DNA of 64,000 nucleotides. Origin: Lutibacter litoralis. Its GTDB lineage: Bacteria > Bacteroidota > Bacteroidia > Flavobacteriales > Flavobacteriaceae. This document shows, one piece after another, positions 8,944 to 18,726 of the stretch (position 1 is the stretch's first letter; each line of letters begins with the position of its first letter). Position numbers and translations under genes: made by a program. Under the pieces are notes generated by a model that was given only the letters and a program-made list of their open reading frames with translations, was not told the DNA's origin and did not search any database. The stretch covers positions 39,566 to 103,565 of the forward strand of contig NZ_BMNS01000009.1 in assembly GCF_014646675.1 (NCBI RefSeq), given 5' to 3'.

Positions 8944-9606
8944 TTATATCAACCCTTTATTATTAGAGTTTCTAAACAAATCTGAATAATAAACAGTACG
9001 TTCTTGTTTTAATTTAGATATAATTTTTAAGAATAATAATGCAGTAATATAGGCATCACCAGCTGCGGTATGTCTGTCGTGTTTTGGAATGTTAAACTCT
9101 TTAGATAAAACATCTAAATTAAAATGATTGTCCTTTTTACCTGCTAGTTTTTTGTATAAAATACCAGTATCAATACTTTTATTTTTAAGTTTTGGTAAGT
9201 TCATTCTTTTTAAAGCAGCATTAACCATCTCAATATCAAAGGCAGCGTGGTGCGCTACTAAAACAGCATTCCCTATATAATTTACAAACTGCTGAATAGC
9301 ATCTTTTTCAGAAAGCTTTTCAAGAAGCCCTTCTTTTAATATTCCATGGATTTCCACAGACTCTATTTTAAATTCGTCTTGTTTTAAGTAGATTTCAAAA
9401 CTATCTGAAACATTAATTGTATTATTAAAAATCGCAACAGCTCCAATGGATAAGATTCTATCGTTTACAAAATCTAATCCAGTAGTTTCGGTGTCAAAAA
9501 CTACAAAACGAGTAGTGTAAATAGTTTTTGTTGATTTTTGTTTTAAGGTTTGTAAATATTCCTTCCAAAAAACAGGGAGTTTTTTATTTTTAAAAAAGTT
9601 GAACAT
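8944..9606 (-). CDS. DnaQ-family 3'-5' exonuclease
   Basis: This 220-residue protein has the DEDD exonuclease fold of the DNA polymerase III epsilon group. ExoI motif: FDTETTGL at residues 37-44. ExoII region: VAHHAAFDIEM near 137. ExoIII: HDRHTAAGDAY near 178, the H-x-A-x-x-D form of DEDDh enzymes. It cleaves single nucleotides from DNA or RNA 3' ends. It is not the replicative epsilon by any specific mark. Convergent with the DUF349 gene and divergent from the PPK2 gene. A second DnaQ-type gene lies 1.2 kb away but is not closely similar. Confidence 0.92.
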   Translation of the reverse strand: MFNFFKNKKLPVFWKEYLQTLKQKSTKTIYTTRFVVFDTETTGLDFVNDRILSIGAVAIFNNTINVSDSFEIYLKQDEFKIESVEIHGILKEGLLEKLSEKDAIQQFVNYIGNAVLVAHHAAFDIEMVNAALKRMNLPKLKNKSIDTGILYKKLAGKKDNHFNLDVLSKEFNIPKHDRHTAAGDAYITALLFLKIISKLKQERTVYYSDLFRNSNNKGLI

Positions 9607-9748
9607 TAATTGCTGAAAATTTTTAATAAGTTGTTCTATAAAATTACAGAATCCATATTAAATAAAGCGTTGTAATAAAAAATAATTTTTAGTGGAATTA
9701 GATAAAAAATGTATATTTAGTAAATACTTTTAATTTAAAATAAATTCA

Positions 9749-10597
9749 ATGAACACATACAAAGTAATTGCTTCCATAAAACTTAGTGAGAAAAGCACTA
9801 AGGAAATTGATAAAAAAGCTAAAAAGAGACTTAAAGAGCTTAGAAAAGAAATTAGCAAAATTCAAGAAGCAATGTATGCAGAAGGAAAATATGCAGTTTT
9901 AATTTGTTTACAAGGAATGGATACGTCTGGAAAAGATAGTTTAATTCGAGAAGTTTTTAAAAATGTAAATGCACAAGGTGTTGTGGTACATAGTTTTAAA
10001 GTTCCTACGGAATTAGAATTAAAACACGATTATTTATGGAGGCATTATATTGCATTACCAACAAAAGGTAAAATAGGTGTTTTTAACAGAACCCATTACG
10101 AAAATGTGTTGGTAACTAGAGTGCATCCCGAATATGTATTAGGAGAAAATATTCCTTCAGTAAAAAGTATAGATGATTTGAATGATGATTTTTACAACAA
10201 AAGAATGGAAGAAATCAATAATTTTGAAAAGCATATAGCTGAGAATGGAACAATTGTTTTGAAATTCTTTTTAAATCTTTCAAAGGAAGAACAGAAAAAT
10301 AGATTGTTGCGCAGATTGCGCTTAAAAGAAAAAAACTGGAAATTTTCACCAGGAGATTTAAAAGAACGCAAACTTTGGGATAAATATCAGTTTTGTTATC
10401 AAGAATTATTGAATAAAACTTCTAAAGAATATGCACCTTGGTTTGTAATTCCAGCAGACGATAAACCAACAGCGCGTTTATTGGTTGCAGAGACTATTTT
10501 AAATGTGTTGAAAAAATATAAATTTAAAGCTCCAGAATTACCTGAGAAGTATAAAGTTGAGATTGAAAATTATAAGGCACAATTGGAAACCGAGTAA
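9749..10597 (+). CDS. Polyphosphate kinase 2 family protein
   Basis: PPK2 enzymes transfer phosphate between polyphosphate and nucleotides. The 282-residue length and a single kinase domain point to a class I or III enzyme. The Walker A loop is GMDTSGKDSLIREVF near residues 56-70, the Walker B region is LKFFLNLSKEEQKNRL near 172-187, and the lid has RTHYENVLVTRVHPE near 114. PPK2 Walker A loops with GxDxxGK are typical. It stands alone between two exonuclease genes. Whether it makes ADP, ATP or AMP derivatives cannot be read from sequence. Confidence 0.92.
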   Translation: MNTYKVIASIKLSEKSTKEIDKKAKKRLKELRKEISKIQEAMYAEGKYAVLICLQGMDTSGKDSLIREVFKNVNAQGVVVHSFKVPTELELKHDYLWRHYIALPTKGKIGVFNRTHYENVLVTRVHPEYVLGENIPSVKSIDDLNDDFYNKRMEEINNFEKHIAENGTIVLKFFLNLSKEEQKNRLLRRLRLKEKNWKFSPGDLKERKLWDKYQFCYQELLNKTSKEYAPWFVIPADDKPTARLLVAETILNVLKKYKFKAPELPEKYKVEIENYKAQLETE

Positions 10598-10786
10598 CCG
10601 TTAAGAATACCATTTTTAAATTGTTAAATTAAAATTGGATTAATAGTTTTAGAGGTCATAAACTTAAATTATTTTAAAGCTTCAATCATTAAATATTTGT
10701 TAAAAAGTTTAAAAAAACGATAGGGATATTCCTAAAATCGTAAATTACAAATTGTATATTTACAACTTAATATTTTTTAAATAACT

Positions 10787-11605
10787 ATGGAATTAAAGTT
10801 AACAAAACCCATCATTTTTTTCGATTTAGAAACAACAGGAATCAACATTGCTAAAGATAGAATTGTAGAAATTTCTGTATTAAAAGTATTTCCAAACGGA
10901 AATAAAGAAAGTAAAACTTGGTTGGTAAACCCTGAAATGGAAATACCAAAAGAGGCGTCAGATATCCACGGAATTACAAACGAAAGAGTAGTTACAGAAC
11001 CTACTTTTAATGAGTTGGCAGCTGAAGTAAGTAAAATAATTGATGGTTGCGATTTGGCAGGTTTTAATTCTAACAGATTCGATATACCACTACTTGCTGA
11101 AGAAATGTTGAGAGCTAAAGTTAATTTTGATATGACAAATAGAGTTGCGATTGATGTACAAGTAATTTTTCATAAAAAAGAGGAAAGAACATTAAGCGCC
11201 GGTTATAAATTTTATTGTGATAAAGATTTAGAAAACGCACATTCTGCTGAAGCTGATACGTTAGCAACGTATGAAATTTTAAAAGCGCAGTTAGATAAGT
11301 ACGATGATTTAGAAAATGATGTCAATTTTTTAAATGAATATTCAACGCATAACAAAAGAGCCGATTTTGCTGGTTTTATTATGTTTAATGAGGGTGATGA
11401 AGAAATATTTACCTTCGGAAAGTACAAAGGGCAAAAAGTTGCTGATATTTTAAAGAAAGATAAAGGATATTATTCTTGGATACAAAATGCTGATTTTCCA
11501 CTTTATACAAAAAAAGTTTTGACTCAAATTAAAGAAAAGACATTCTTTAATAAAAAAGAAAATACTTTGGAGGATTTGCAAAATAAATTCAATAAAAAAT
11601 TATAA
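10787..11605 (+). CDS. DnaQ-type 3'-5' exonuclease with C-terminal extension
   Basis: The 272-residue protein carries a DEDDh exonuclease domain in its first 170 residues: FDLETTGI at 13-20 (ExoI), FNSNRFDIPLL near 87 (ExoII), and AHSAEADTLA near 147 (ExoIII). The C-terminal 90 residues contain FTFGKYKGQKVADILKKD, a small module often found after such exonucleases in Bacteroidota (exonuclease-associated putative quorum-quenching or nucleic-acid-binding segment; role unclear). The gene behind it follows after 2 nt, so they form an operon. Confidence 0.9.
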   Translation: MELKLTKPIIFFDLETTGINIAKDRIVEISVLKVFPNGNKESKTWLVNPEMEIPKEASDIHGITNERVVTEPTFNELAAEVSKIIDGCDLAGFNSNRFDIPLLAEEMLRAKVNFDMTNRVAIDVQVIFHKKEERTLSAGYKFYCDKDLENAHSAEADTLATYEILKAQLDKYDDLENDVNFLNEYSTHNKRADFAGFIMFNEGDEEIFTFGKYKGQKVADILKKDKGYYSWIQNADFPLYTKKVLTQIKEKTFFNKKENTLEDLQNKFNKKL

Positions 11606-11607
11606 AT

Positions 11608-12096
11608 ATGTTTGTTAATTTTGAAGATTTAGATAATAATGCTAGAGTTTGGATCTACCAATCTAACAGAGAGTTTTCTAATAATGAAGTTGAAATAATT
11701 AAAGAAAAAATAACTAGTTTTATTGAAAATTGGCTGCGTCATGGAGACCAATTAAAGGCTTCATTTTTTATTAAATATAACCAGTTTATTATTTTGGCAG
11801 TTGATGAAAATTTTAATGAAGTTTCGGGTTGTTCTATAGACGCATCTGTAAATTTAATAAAGGGCTTAGAAAAAGATTTTTCAGTAGATTTAACAAATAA
11901 ATTAAATATTTCATTTAAAGATAATAACAATATTAATATTGTATCTATGGCAGATTTTCAAAAATATGCGAAAGAACAAAAGATTACTGCAAATACTATT
12001 GTCTTTAATAATATGGTTTCTACCAAAGGTGAATTTGAAAATAATTGGGAAGTAACGGCGGACTTTAGCTGGCACAAACGCTTTTTGGCACATTAG
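11608..12096 (+). CDS. Conserved Bacteroidota protein of unknown function
   Basis: A soluble 162-residue protein with no signal peptide or membrane segment. Homologues in flavobacteria are often labelled ABC transporter ATPase, but no Walker A or signature motif is present, so that label is unsupported. Visible features are aromatic-rich stretches (RVWIYQSNREFS near residue 13 and the C-terminal TADFSWHKRFLAH) and a mixed alpha/beta pattern. It follows the DnaQ-type exonuclease after 2 nt and is probably co-expressed and translationally linked with it. No function is offered. Confidence 0.8.
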   Translation: MFVNFEDLDNNARVWIYQSNREFSNNEVEIIKEKITSFIENWLRHGDQLKASFFIKYNQFIILAVDENFNEVSGCSIDASVNLIKGLEKDFSVDLTNKLNISFKDNNNINIVSMADFQKYAKEQKITANTIVFNNMVSTKGEFENNWEVTADFSWHKRFLAH

Positions 12097-12126
12097 TTTC
12101 ATAATATATTATATCTAATTTTTTAA

Positions 12127-15045
12127 ATGATAAAAAAAACAGTTTTAATAGCTTTAATTTTTTGTGGCACTTTTTTAAATGCTCAAAGTACTGATCCTTT
12201 GTTGGTTAAAGATACTTTAGCGCAACAAAAATGGGTGGATACCTTATTAAATAACATGACAATTGATGAAAAAATTGGACAGTTGTTTATGGTTGCTGCG
12301 TATTCAAATAAAGATGCAAATCACGAAAGGTTTATTTCAGGATTGATTGAAAAATATCATATTGGTGCGCTTATTTTTTTTCAAGATATTCCATTAAAAC
12401 AAGCAGAATTAACAAATAAATACCAATCGCAGTCAAAAATTCCATTACTCATTGGAATTGATGGAGAGTGGGGGTTAAATATGAGACTAAAAGATACCTA
12501 TCGTTTTCCTTGGAATATGACTTTGGGTGCTGTTAAAGATAATTCTCTAATTACCGCATTTGGTGTTCAAGTTGGTAAACATTGCAATCGATTAGGAATT
12601 CATATGAATTTTGCTCCTGTGGTAGATGTAAATACAAACCCAGATAATCCAATAATTGGAAACCGTTCTTTTGGCGAAAATCATATAAATGTGGCTGATA
12701 AAAGTACAGCTTTTACATTAGGGCTTCAAAGTAAACATGTGTTGGCAAGTGCAAAACATTTTCCAGGACACGGAGATACAGCAACAGATTCGCATCATAC
12801 TTTACCAGCAGTAGATTTTACAAAACAACGTCTAGACTCCGTTGAATTGTATCCTTATAGAAAAAATTTTGCTGCCGGTTTAGGAAGTGTAATGGTAGCA
12901 CATTTAAGTGTGCCAGAATTAGAATCGAATGAGAGTTTACCTTCATCTTTGTCTAAAAAGATAGTTACTGGTTTGTTAAAAGAAGAAATGGGTTTTAAAG
13001 GATTAATTATTACGGATGCATTAAATATGAAAGCTTCTGCTAATTTTGATTCTCCTCAAGAAATAAATTTAGCTGCCATAATTGCTGGAAACGATTTGTT
13101 AGATGTTCCTTTAAATATTCCTGAAACTGTAACTAGATTTAAAAGAGCATTAGAAACCGGAGAGCTGACAGAAGAGCGTTTAGATGAATCGGTTCGAAAA
13201 ATATTAAAAACAAAGTATTGGGCAGGTTTACATAATTATAAGCCAATAGACACTACAAATTTAATAGAAGATTTAAATTCTGTAGAAAATGAATTAATTC
13301 ATAGAAAACTGGTTGAAAACTCTGTTACATTATTAAAAAATGAGTCACTTGTTTTCCCAATTCAAAATTTGGATAAAAAGCGAATAGCCTATGTGAAATT
13401 AGGTGATAGTGATAATAAACCTTTTGTTGAAATGCTGCAAAACTACACAAATATTGATGTGGTTTCAGCCTCTAATTTATTTGAGTTAATTACAAAGCTT
13501 AAAAGATACAATTTGGTGATTATTGGTTATCATAAGTCAAACACTAACCCTTGGAAAAGTTTCAAGTTTAAAGATACGGAGTTGGTTTGGCTTCAAGAAA
13601 TAGCACGTACAAATACAGTAATTTTGGATGTTTTTGCAAGTCCATATAGTTTATTGCAACTAAAATCCTTTGAAAATATTAATGGTCTTCTATTGTCTTA
13701 TCAAAACAGTAAACTATCACAAGAAATTTCAGCTCAAATGATTTTTGGTGCATTAGAAACAAGAGGAAAATTACCTGTTGCAATAAAAAATATTTTTTCT
13801 GAAGGTCACGGTTTAATGTCTAGTTCTTTAAAAAGGTTGTCATATTCCATTCCAGAAGAAGTTGGTTTAAATAGTAGTAAATTAAATAAAATAGATTCAA
13901 TTGCTAACGCTGTCATTAAAGAAAAAATGGCGCCTGGTTTACAAGTTTTAGTTGCTAGAAAGGGAAAAGTAGTTTATAATAAAAGTTTTGGTCATCATAC
14001 CGATAAAATTAAAACAGTAGTAAAAAATAGCGATGTTTATGATATTGCCTCTATAACAAAAATATTGGCTTCTTTACCGTTAATAATGGAGTTGGAAGAA
14101 CAAAATGTGTTGCAATTAGAAAGTACTTTGGGTTCTTTATTGCCAAAATTAAAGGGAACCAATAAAGATACATTAACAGTAAAAGAAGTATTGTCGCACT
14201 ATGGAAGGCTTAAGGCTTGGATTCCATTCTATGTTAATACGTTAGATAGTATTACAAAAAAACCTTCAGCTGAATATTATAGAGATAAATGGTCTAATAA
14301 ATTTCCGATCGAGGTTGCAAAAGATTTGTATTTGACTAGAAGTTATAAAGATTCCATTTTTGATAGAATTGCAATGGCAGAACAGCGAGAGAAACCTGGT
14401 TATAAATATAGCGATTTGTCTTTTTTTCTGTTTAAAGAATTTATAGAAAATTATTATAAGAAAAATTTAGATGAATTAACCCAAGAGCGGTTTTATAAAA
14501 ATATAGGTGCAAATAATACAGGCTATTTACCACTGCATAAATTTCCAAAAAATAAAATAGTACCTACCGAAAAAGATGAGTATTATCGTAATCAGTTAGT
14601 ACAAGGTTATGTTCATGATATGGGTGCTGCAATGCAAGGTGGTATTGGTGGACATGCGGGTTTGTTTTCTAATGCGAATGATGTCGCCAAGTTAATGCAA
14701 CTTTATCTCCAAAAAGGTTTTTACGGTGGAAGACGCTATTTTAAATCTGAAACTATCGATAAATTTAATCATAGATATTATCCAGAAGATGAAGTTAGAA
14801 AAGGAGTAGGATTTGATAAGCCTCAAATTAATGAAGATGAAAAAGCCACTTGTGGTTGTGTTTCAGATGCAAGTTTTGGACATAGTGGATTTACGGGTAC
14901 TTTTACATGGGCAGATCCAGAAACTGAAATTGTGTATGTGTTTTTATCAAATAGAGTGTATCCTACAATGGATAATAAAGGTTTAGTAAGAAATAATGTT
15001 AGAACTGAAATTCAACAATTAATTCAAGATGCAATTATGCAGTAA
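12127..15045 (+). CDS. Exported fusion: GH3 beta-N-acetylglucosaminidase + serine beta-lactamase-like hydrolase
   Basis: A 972-residue exported protein with a signal peptide to about residue 19 (FLNAQ). The N-terminal half is a glycoside hydrolase family 3 domain of the NagZ type: KHFPGHGDT near residue 210, with the mobile-loop Asp-His general acid/base, and the nucleophile Asp in ITDALNM near 296. After a GH3 C-terminal domain comes a serine hydrolase of class C beta-lactamase fold: SITK near 641 (SxxK), YSD near 757, and HSGFTG near 918 in place of KTG. The combination suggests periplasmic peptidoglycan recycling or remodelling. Such fusions are known in Bacteroidota. Its 3' end overlaps the convergent acyltransferase gene by 11 nt. 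Confidence 0.93.
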   Translation: MIKKTVLIALIFCGTFLNAQSTDPLLVKDTLAQQKWVDTLLNNMTIDEKIGQLFMVAAYSNKDANHERFISGLIEKYHIGALIFFQDIPLKQAELTNKYQSQSKIPLLIGIDGEWGLNMRLKDTYRFPWNMTLGAVKDNSLITAFGVQVGKHCNRLGIHMNFAPVVDVNTNPDNPIIGNRSFGENHINVADKSTAFTLGLQSKHVLASAKHFPGHGDTATDSHHTLPAVDFTKQRLDSVELYPYRKNFAAGLGSVMVAHLSVPELESNESLPSSLSKKIVTGLLKEEMGFKGLIITDALNMKASANFDSPQEINLAAIIAGNDLLDVPLNIPETVTRFKRALETGELTEERLDESVRKILKTKYWAGLHNYKPIDTTNLIEDLNSVENELIHRKLVENSVTLLKNESLVFPIQNLDKKRIAYVKLGDSDNKPFVEMLQNYTNIDVVSASNLFELITKLKRYNLVIIGYHKSNTNPWKSFKFKDTELVWLQEIARTNTVILDVFASPYSLLQLKSFENINGLLLSYQNSKLSQEISAQMIFGALETRGKLPVAIKNIFSEGHGLMSSSLKRLSYSIPEEVGLNSSKLNKIDSIANAVIKEKMAPGLQVLVARKGKVVYNKSFGHHTDKIKTVVKNSDVYDIASITKILASLPLIMELEEQNVLQLESTLGSLLPKLKGTNKDTLTVKEVLSHYGRLKAWIPFYVNTLDSITKKPSAEYYRDKWSNKFPIEVAKDLYLTRSYKDSIFDRIAMAEQREKPGYKYSDLSFFLFKEFIENYYKKNLDELTQERFYKNIGANNTGYLPLHKFPKNKIVPTEKDEYYRNQLVQGYVHDMGAAMQGGIGGHAGLFSNANDVAKLMQLYLQKGFYGGRRYFKSETIDKFNHRYYPEDEVRKGVGFDKPQINEDEKATCGCVSDASFGHSGFTGTFTWADPETEIVYVFLSNRVYPTMDNKGLVRNNVRTEIQQLIQDAIMQ

Positions 15046-16087
15046 CGGTTGCTGTTTTTGTTGTTATAATACCTGTTGCAATACAAATTACTAAATAAAT
15101 CAATCCGTATTTATAGTTAAAAATAGCACTTATAATAATTGCCTGAATTAAATAAAAAATTGGAAAAACAGTTAAAATTAAAGCGAAACGATAGGTGTTT
15201 GTAAAAATTATATCCTTTATTTTTGGTTTTAAATATTTCCAAATTAATAAAGGAAAGAAACTATTTAATCTTGTAAATAAGTGAATAGGAGTAAACCAAT
15301 TAATTTTTTGTTTTTTAATTTTTTTTGAAGTTTTGGTGTCTAAATTTTCTAGAATTTTATTTGTTTCTATCGGATCTAAAAAATCAACATTTAAATTTTT
15401 TAATTTTTCAATAATTACATCATGTTCCTCTAAATTATCTATATGAGTTGTCAGTTTTTTTAATTCTGATGAAACTTTAGTTTTAATAGATTTGTAAGAA
15501 GTATCTGGTTTTTCAATATTAAAATAAGGATTAGCTAAAATAGGTTCTCCGTAATATATAGATACGCTAGAAGGAAAATTCAGATGCGAATCATAATTAA
15601 TTCCAACAGGAATAATTTTAATATCTAATTCAGGATATTTTTGCAACGTACCTAAAATTATACGTGCAAATCCTTTTTTTAAAGGTAATAAGCTTCTAAA
15701 GTTATGATGCTCACCTTCTGCAAATATTTGAATGGCTTTTTTATCTTTTAAAAACTCAAAACATTGCTCAAAAATTGCAATATTTTTATTCATACTATCT
15801 TTTCCGTCTCTAAGTCTATAAACCGGAATCATATTTATAGACCTTAGAATTTTGTTGGCTATTTTAGTTTTAAAGGCACTCGCCCTAGTTAAAAAATGTA
15901 TATTTCTTGAATTAGTTGTTGGAATTAAAATGGCATCTAATAAGGCATTTTGGTGATTGCCAATAAAAATAGTAGCTCCTTCTTTAGGAATGTTTTTCTT
16001 ACCAAATACTTTAATTTTTTTATGTGTAAAAAAAAGACCGATTTTAACAATATATTTTACGGTATTGTACCAAATATTTTTCAACAT
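15035..16087 (-). CDS. PlsC-type lysophospholipid acyltransferase family protein
   Basis: The ATG at 16087 (MLKNIWYN) is preferred over one 39 nt upstream, because it leaves a 1-nt gap to the transporter gene rather than an overlap. The N-terminal domain is the LPLAT fold: GNHQNALLDA near residue 45 (a His-x5-Asp version of the usual His-x4-Asp), IPVYRL near 93, and FAEGEHHN near 122 as the EG block. Two hydrophobic segments close the protein. It should acylate a lysophospholipid or related lipid at the membrane. The longer His-Asp spacing is shared by a Bacteroidota subgroup, so I read it as normal for this family. Confidence 0.85.
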   Translation of the reverse strand: MLKNIWYNTVKYIVKIGLFFTHKKIKVFGKKNIPKEGATIFIGNHQNALLDAILIPTTNSRNIHFLTRASAFKTKIANKILRSINMIPVYRLRDGKDSMNKNIAIFEQCFEFLKDKKAIQIFAEGEHHNFRSLLPLKKGFARIILGTLQKYPELDIKIIPVGINYDSHLNFPSSVSIYYGEPILANPYFNIEKPDTSYKSIKTKVSSELKKLTTHIDNLEEHDVIIEKLKNLNVDFLDPIETNKILENLDTKTSKKIKKQKINWFTPIHLFTRLNSFFPLLIWKYLKPKIKDIIFTNTYRFALILTVFPIFYLIQAIIISAIFNYKYGLIYLVICIATGIITTKTATVTA

Positions 16088-16088
16088 A

Positions 16089-16994
16089 TTATACTTTATC
16101 GTTTTGCTTAGACCAATAACTTGCAAGTGCTAAACCTGAAACAATATCCCAAATAGCCCAAAATGCTACTAATAATGCCATTCCACCTAATCCATGAAAA
16201 AAGCTAAAAATTAGCAGTAAACCAAGTCCCGAATTTTGAATTCCAGTTTCTATAGAAAGTGTTTTTTGATCTCTATGTGAAAGTCGCATTGCTTTTGCAA
16301 AATAAAAACCAGTTATCAAGGCTATTACATTATGCGCAATAACTAAGATTAATACATAATGTATATAGTTAATAAAAATATCAAAATTATCGTAAAAAGC
16401 AATTACAATAAATAACAGAAATATAATTAGAGAGATGGGTTTTAATATTTTTGAAAGTTTAGTGGCCAAAATTGGTTTTCGATTTCTAACCCACATACCT
16501 AAAAATAACGGTACTCCTAAAATTAGTGTTACAAGTTTTACCAATTCTAAAGGGTCTAATGCAACAGTTTGAAGAATTGCTGCCGTTGGTGCATATAAAT
16601 TTCCCCAAAAATGTAAGTTAAAAGGCGTCATAACCATAGAAAGTAACGTTGCAAAAGCGGTTAAACTAACAGATAATGCGGCGTTTCCTTTTGCCATTTG
16701 AGTTAAGAAATTTGAAATATTACCACCGGGACAGGCGGCAACCATCATTAAACCCAACGCAATACTTGGCATTGGATTTACTAATTTTATAAAAATAAAA
16801 GTAATAAGAGGTAGAATAAAAAATTGAGAAATAATTCCAGTTAATAAAATTTTAGGTTTTTTAAATAAACGTTTAAAATCATTAATAGAAATACCAAGTG
16901 CAACACCAAACATAATAATGGCAAGTGTAATATTTAGAATCCAAAGACCCTCCGTGTCAAAGTTTATTTCTAGCGAATCTAAGTTTTCAATCAT
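16089..16994 (-). CDS. Bile acid:sodium symporter (BASS) family transporter
   Basis: A polytopic membrane protein of about 301 residues, with nine to ten hydrophobic segments. The ATG at 16994 is chosen since it avoids overlap with the DUF4159 gene. Family marks include ACPGGNISNFLTQMAKGN near residue 97, the substrate and Na-binding region, and QNSGLGLLL near 247. BASS proteins import organic anions with sodium; the bacterial substrate is often pantoate, a keto acid or a bile-acid-like compound and is unknown here. It lies in a tightly packed minus-strand run with the genes on both sides. Confidence 0.9.
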   Translation of the reverse strand: MIENLDSLEINFDTEGLWILNITLAIIMFGVALGISINDFKRLFKKPKILLTGIISQFFILPLITFIFIKLVNPMPSIALGLMMVAACPGGNISNFLTQMAKGNAALSVSLTAFATLLSMVMTPFNLHFWGNLYAPTAAILQTVALDPLELVKLVTLILGVPLFLGMWVRNRKPILATKLSKILKPISLIIFLLFIVIAFYDNFDIFINYIHYVLILVIAHNVIALITGFYFAKAMRLSHRDQKTLSIETGIQNSGLGLLLIFSFFHGLGGMALLVAFWAIWDIVSGLALASYWSKQNDKV

Positions 16995-16995
16995 A

Positions 16996-17691
16996 TTAGT
17001 TTTTAAAAGCGTATTCAATAATGTTAGAACCCATTTGCAATGCTTTTTCTCTTATTTCTAGAGGATCATTATGCATTTCTTCATCTTCCCAGCCATCGCT
17101 TAAATCCGCTTCATAATCGTAAAAGCAAATCAGTCTTCCTTCATAAAATAACCCAAAACCTTGTGGTGGTTTGTTGTCGTGTTCGTGAATTTTTGGCACA
17201 CCTTCCTCAAAATCAAATGTTTGATGGTAAATTGGGTGGTTAAATGGAATTTCTTGAAAATCTAAAGTAGGAAAAATTCTTTTAAATTCCCTTCTTATAA
17301 ATTTATCAAGACCATAATTATCTGAAATATGTAAAAATCCACCTGAAATTAAATAGGTTTTTAAATTAGTAATAGCGTCTTTAGAAAAAATCACATTTCC
17401 GTGTCCGGTCATAAATAAAATTGGGTAATTAAAAACATCAATACTATTGGCTTCAACAGTTTCTAGATTGGTTTTTATAGTTGTATTTATAGCGTTATTA
17501 CAGAATTCAATAAGGTTTGGCAATGCGGTTGGATTAGCATACCAATCTCCACTACCGTTGTATTTTAAAATAGCAATTTGTTGGGCGTTTATTGAGGCAA
17601 TAGGCAGCAGACAAAAGGCAATGGTAAGAATTATGACTTTTAACTTTTGTGAATTAAATATTATAAGTTGTGCTTTTTGAAGCTTTTTCAT
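16996..17691 (-). CDS. DUF4159 exported protein
   Basis: The 231-residue product begins with a long positively charged stretch and a hydrophobic signal segment ending near residue 37 (SINAQQ). The mature part matches DUF4159: FMTGHGNVIFS near 93 and SGGFLHISDNYG near 115, resembling a class I glutamine amidotransferase-like fold without an obvious catalytic Cys. A possible shorter start lies at an internal hydrophobic region, but no better ATG is present. In Bacteroidota these proteins sit near MoxR/BatA-type genes in some genomes; none is here. Function unknown. Confidence 0.82.
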   Translation of the reverse strand: MKKLQKAQLIIFNSQKLKVIILTIAFCLLPIASINAQQIAILKYNGSGDWYANPTALPNLIEFCNNAINTTIKTNLETVEANSIDVFNYPILFMTGHGNVIFSKDAITNLKTYLISGGFLHISDNYGLDKFIRREFKRIFPTLDFQEIPFNHPIYHQTFDFEEGVPKIHEHDNKPPQGFGLFYEGRLICFYDYEADLSDGWEDEEMHNDPLEIREKALQMGSNIIEYAFKN

Positions 17692-18705
17692 TTAGTTAAT
17701 GTGTTTGCTTATATGATTCTTAAAATCAACTTTATCATCTACATATATTGCTAAATTTTTGTATTTTCTTTTAACTCCATAAAGCCCAATTAGTTCGTAC
17801 TCTTTTTTTAAATGAATAATAACATTGTGACTTTCTAATTCCCCTAAAAATGAAAGTTTTCGAGTTTCATTATCCAGTTCAATATCTTTCGAAGAAATTT
17901 TTATACAAATTATATTTTTTAAATCAATGGTAGTTTCGGTCATAATTCCATATCGAATAAATAGTTTGTTATTTTCAATTGATATTGGTCTTTTAGACAT
18001 TGATTTTAAAAATCCAAAAATTTGAATTCCAGAATAAATACTTAAAAAAGTTAATATCCAGGCAGCAAGATTGCTCCATTTTGTGAGTAGAATATGTAAT
18101 ACGAATGTTTCAATTGTAACGATACATATAATTGCAATAAGTAAAGATATTGTACCGCTATTTTTATGGTACGAGAATTCATTTTCTTTTAATTCTCTTT
18201 TTTTCCAGTAGATAAATCCATAATAAAAAACAGCGATTTCTGTAACTACTGGGATTACAACATTTTTAGGAAGCATTTCATAGCAAGTGTTTTTTAAAGT
18301 TGTAAAAAAATCAAAGGAATACTCTTTTTTTTGTTTATAATCTTTTATTACTTTTCTAACATTGTAAATCACATATGATAAAATCGATAACTCAATAATT
18401 GGAAGAATCCAAACCTTAAAACGATTTAAGTATTGCTGGTTTTCTGAAGGAAGTATTGCAGAGCTAATAATTACTCCAAGAATTAAAAATGGAACAACAG
18501 TTGTCTTCGGAATATCAGATTTTCTAATCAGTAAGAAATATAAAAAGGGAACAGTAAATAAGAGGTCAAATATAATTCCAATAGCTAAATAATTAGGATT
18601 CAATTGGAATATAGAAATCTTTGTGATAAGAACCATTAACGCGATAATAAGTGCTGGAATACCGAATGTAATTAAGTTTCTTTGAAGGTTTTTGGTTTTA
18701 ATCAT
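17692..18705 (-). CDS. Multi-pass membrane protein of unknown function
   Basis: A 337-residue protein with about seven hydrophobic segments in residues 10-235. A soluble C-terminal domain of about 95 residues follows, rich in beta strands (PISIENNKLFIRYG, then IDLKNIICIKISS). The C-terminal part resembles a bacterial PH-like domain in pattern only. Flavobacterial homologues have been labelled beta-carotene monooxygenase, but I see no histidine-iron motif, so that name is not supported. It ends directly against the start of the DUF4159 gene and is probably co-transcribed. Confidence 0.75.
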   Translation of the reverse strand: MIKTKNLQRNLITFGIPALIIALMVLITKISIFQLNPNYLAIGIIFDLLFTVPFLYFLLIRKSDIPKTTVVPFLILGVIISSAILPSENQQYLNRFKVWILPIIELSILSYVIYNVRKVIKDYKQKKEYSFDFFTTLKNTCYEMLPKNVVIPVVTEIAVFYYGFIYWKKRELKENEFSYHKNSGTISLLIAIICIVTIETFVLHILLTKWSNLAAWILTFLSIYSGIQIFGFLKSMSKRPISIENNKLFIRYGIMTETTIDLKNIICIKISSKDIELDNETRKLSFLGELESHNVIIHLKKEYELIGLYGVKRKYKNLAIYVDDKVDFKNHISKHIN

Positions 18706-18726
18706 CGATTTCTATTTAATTACATA

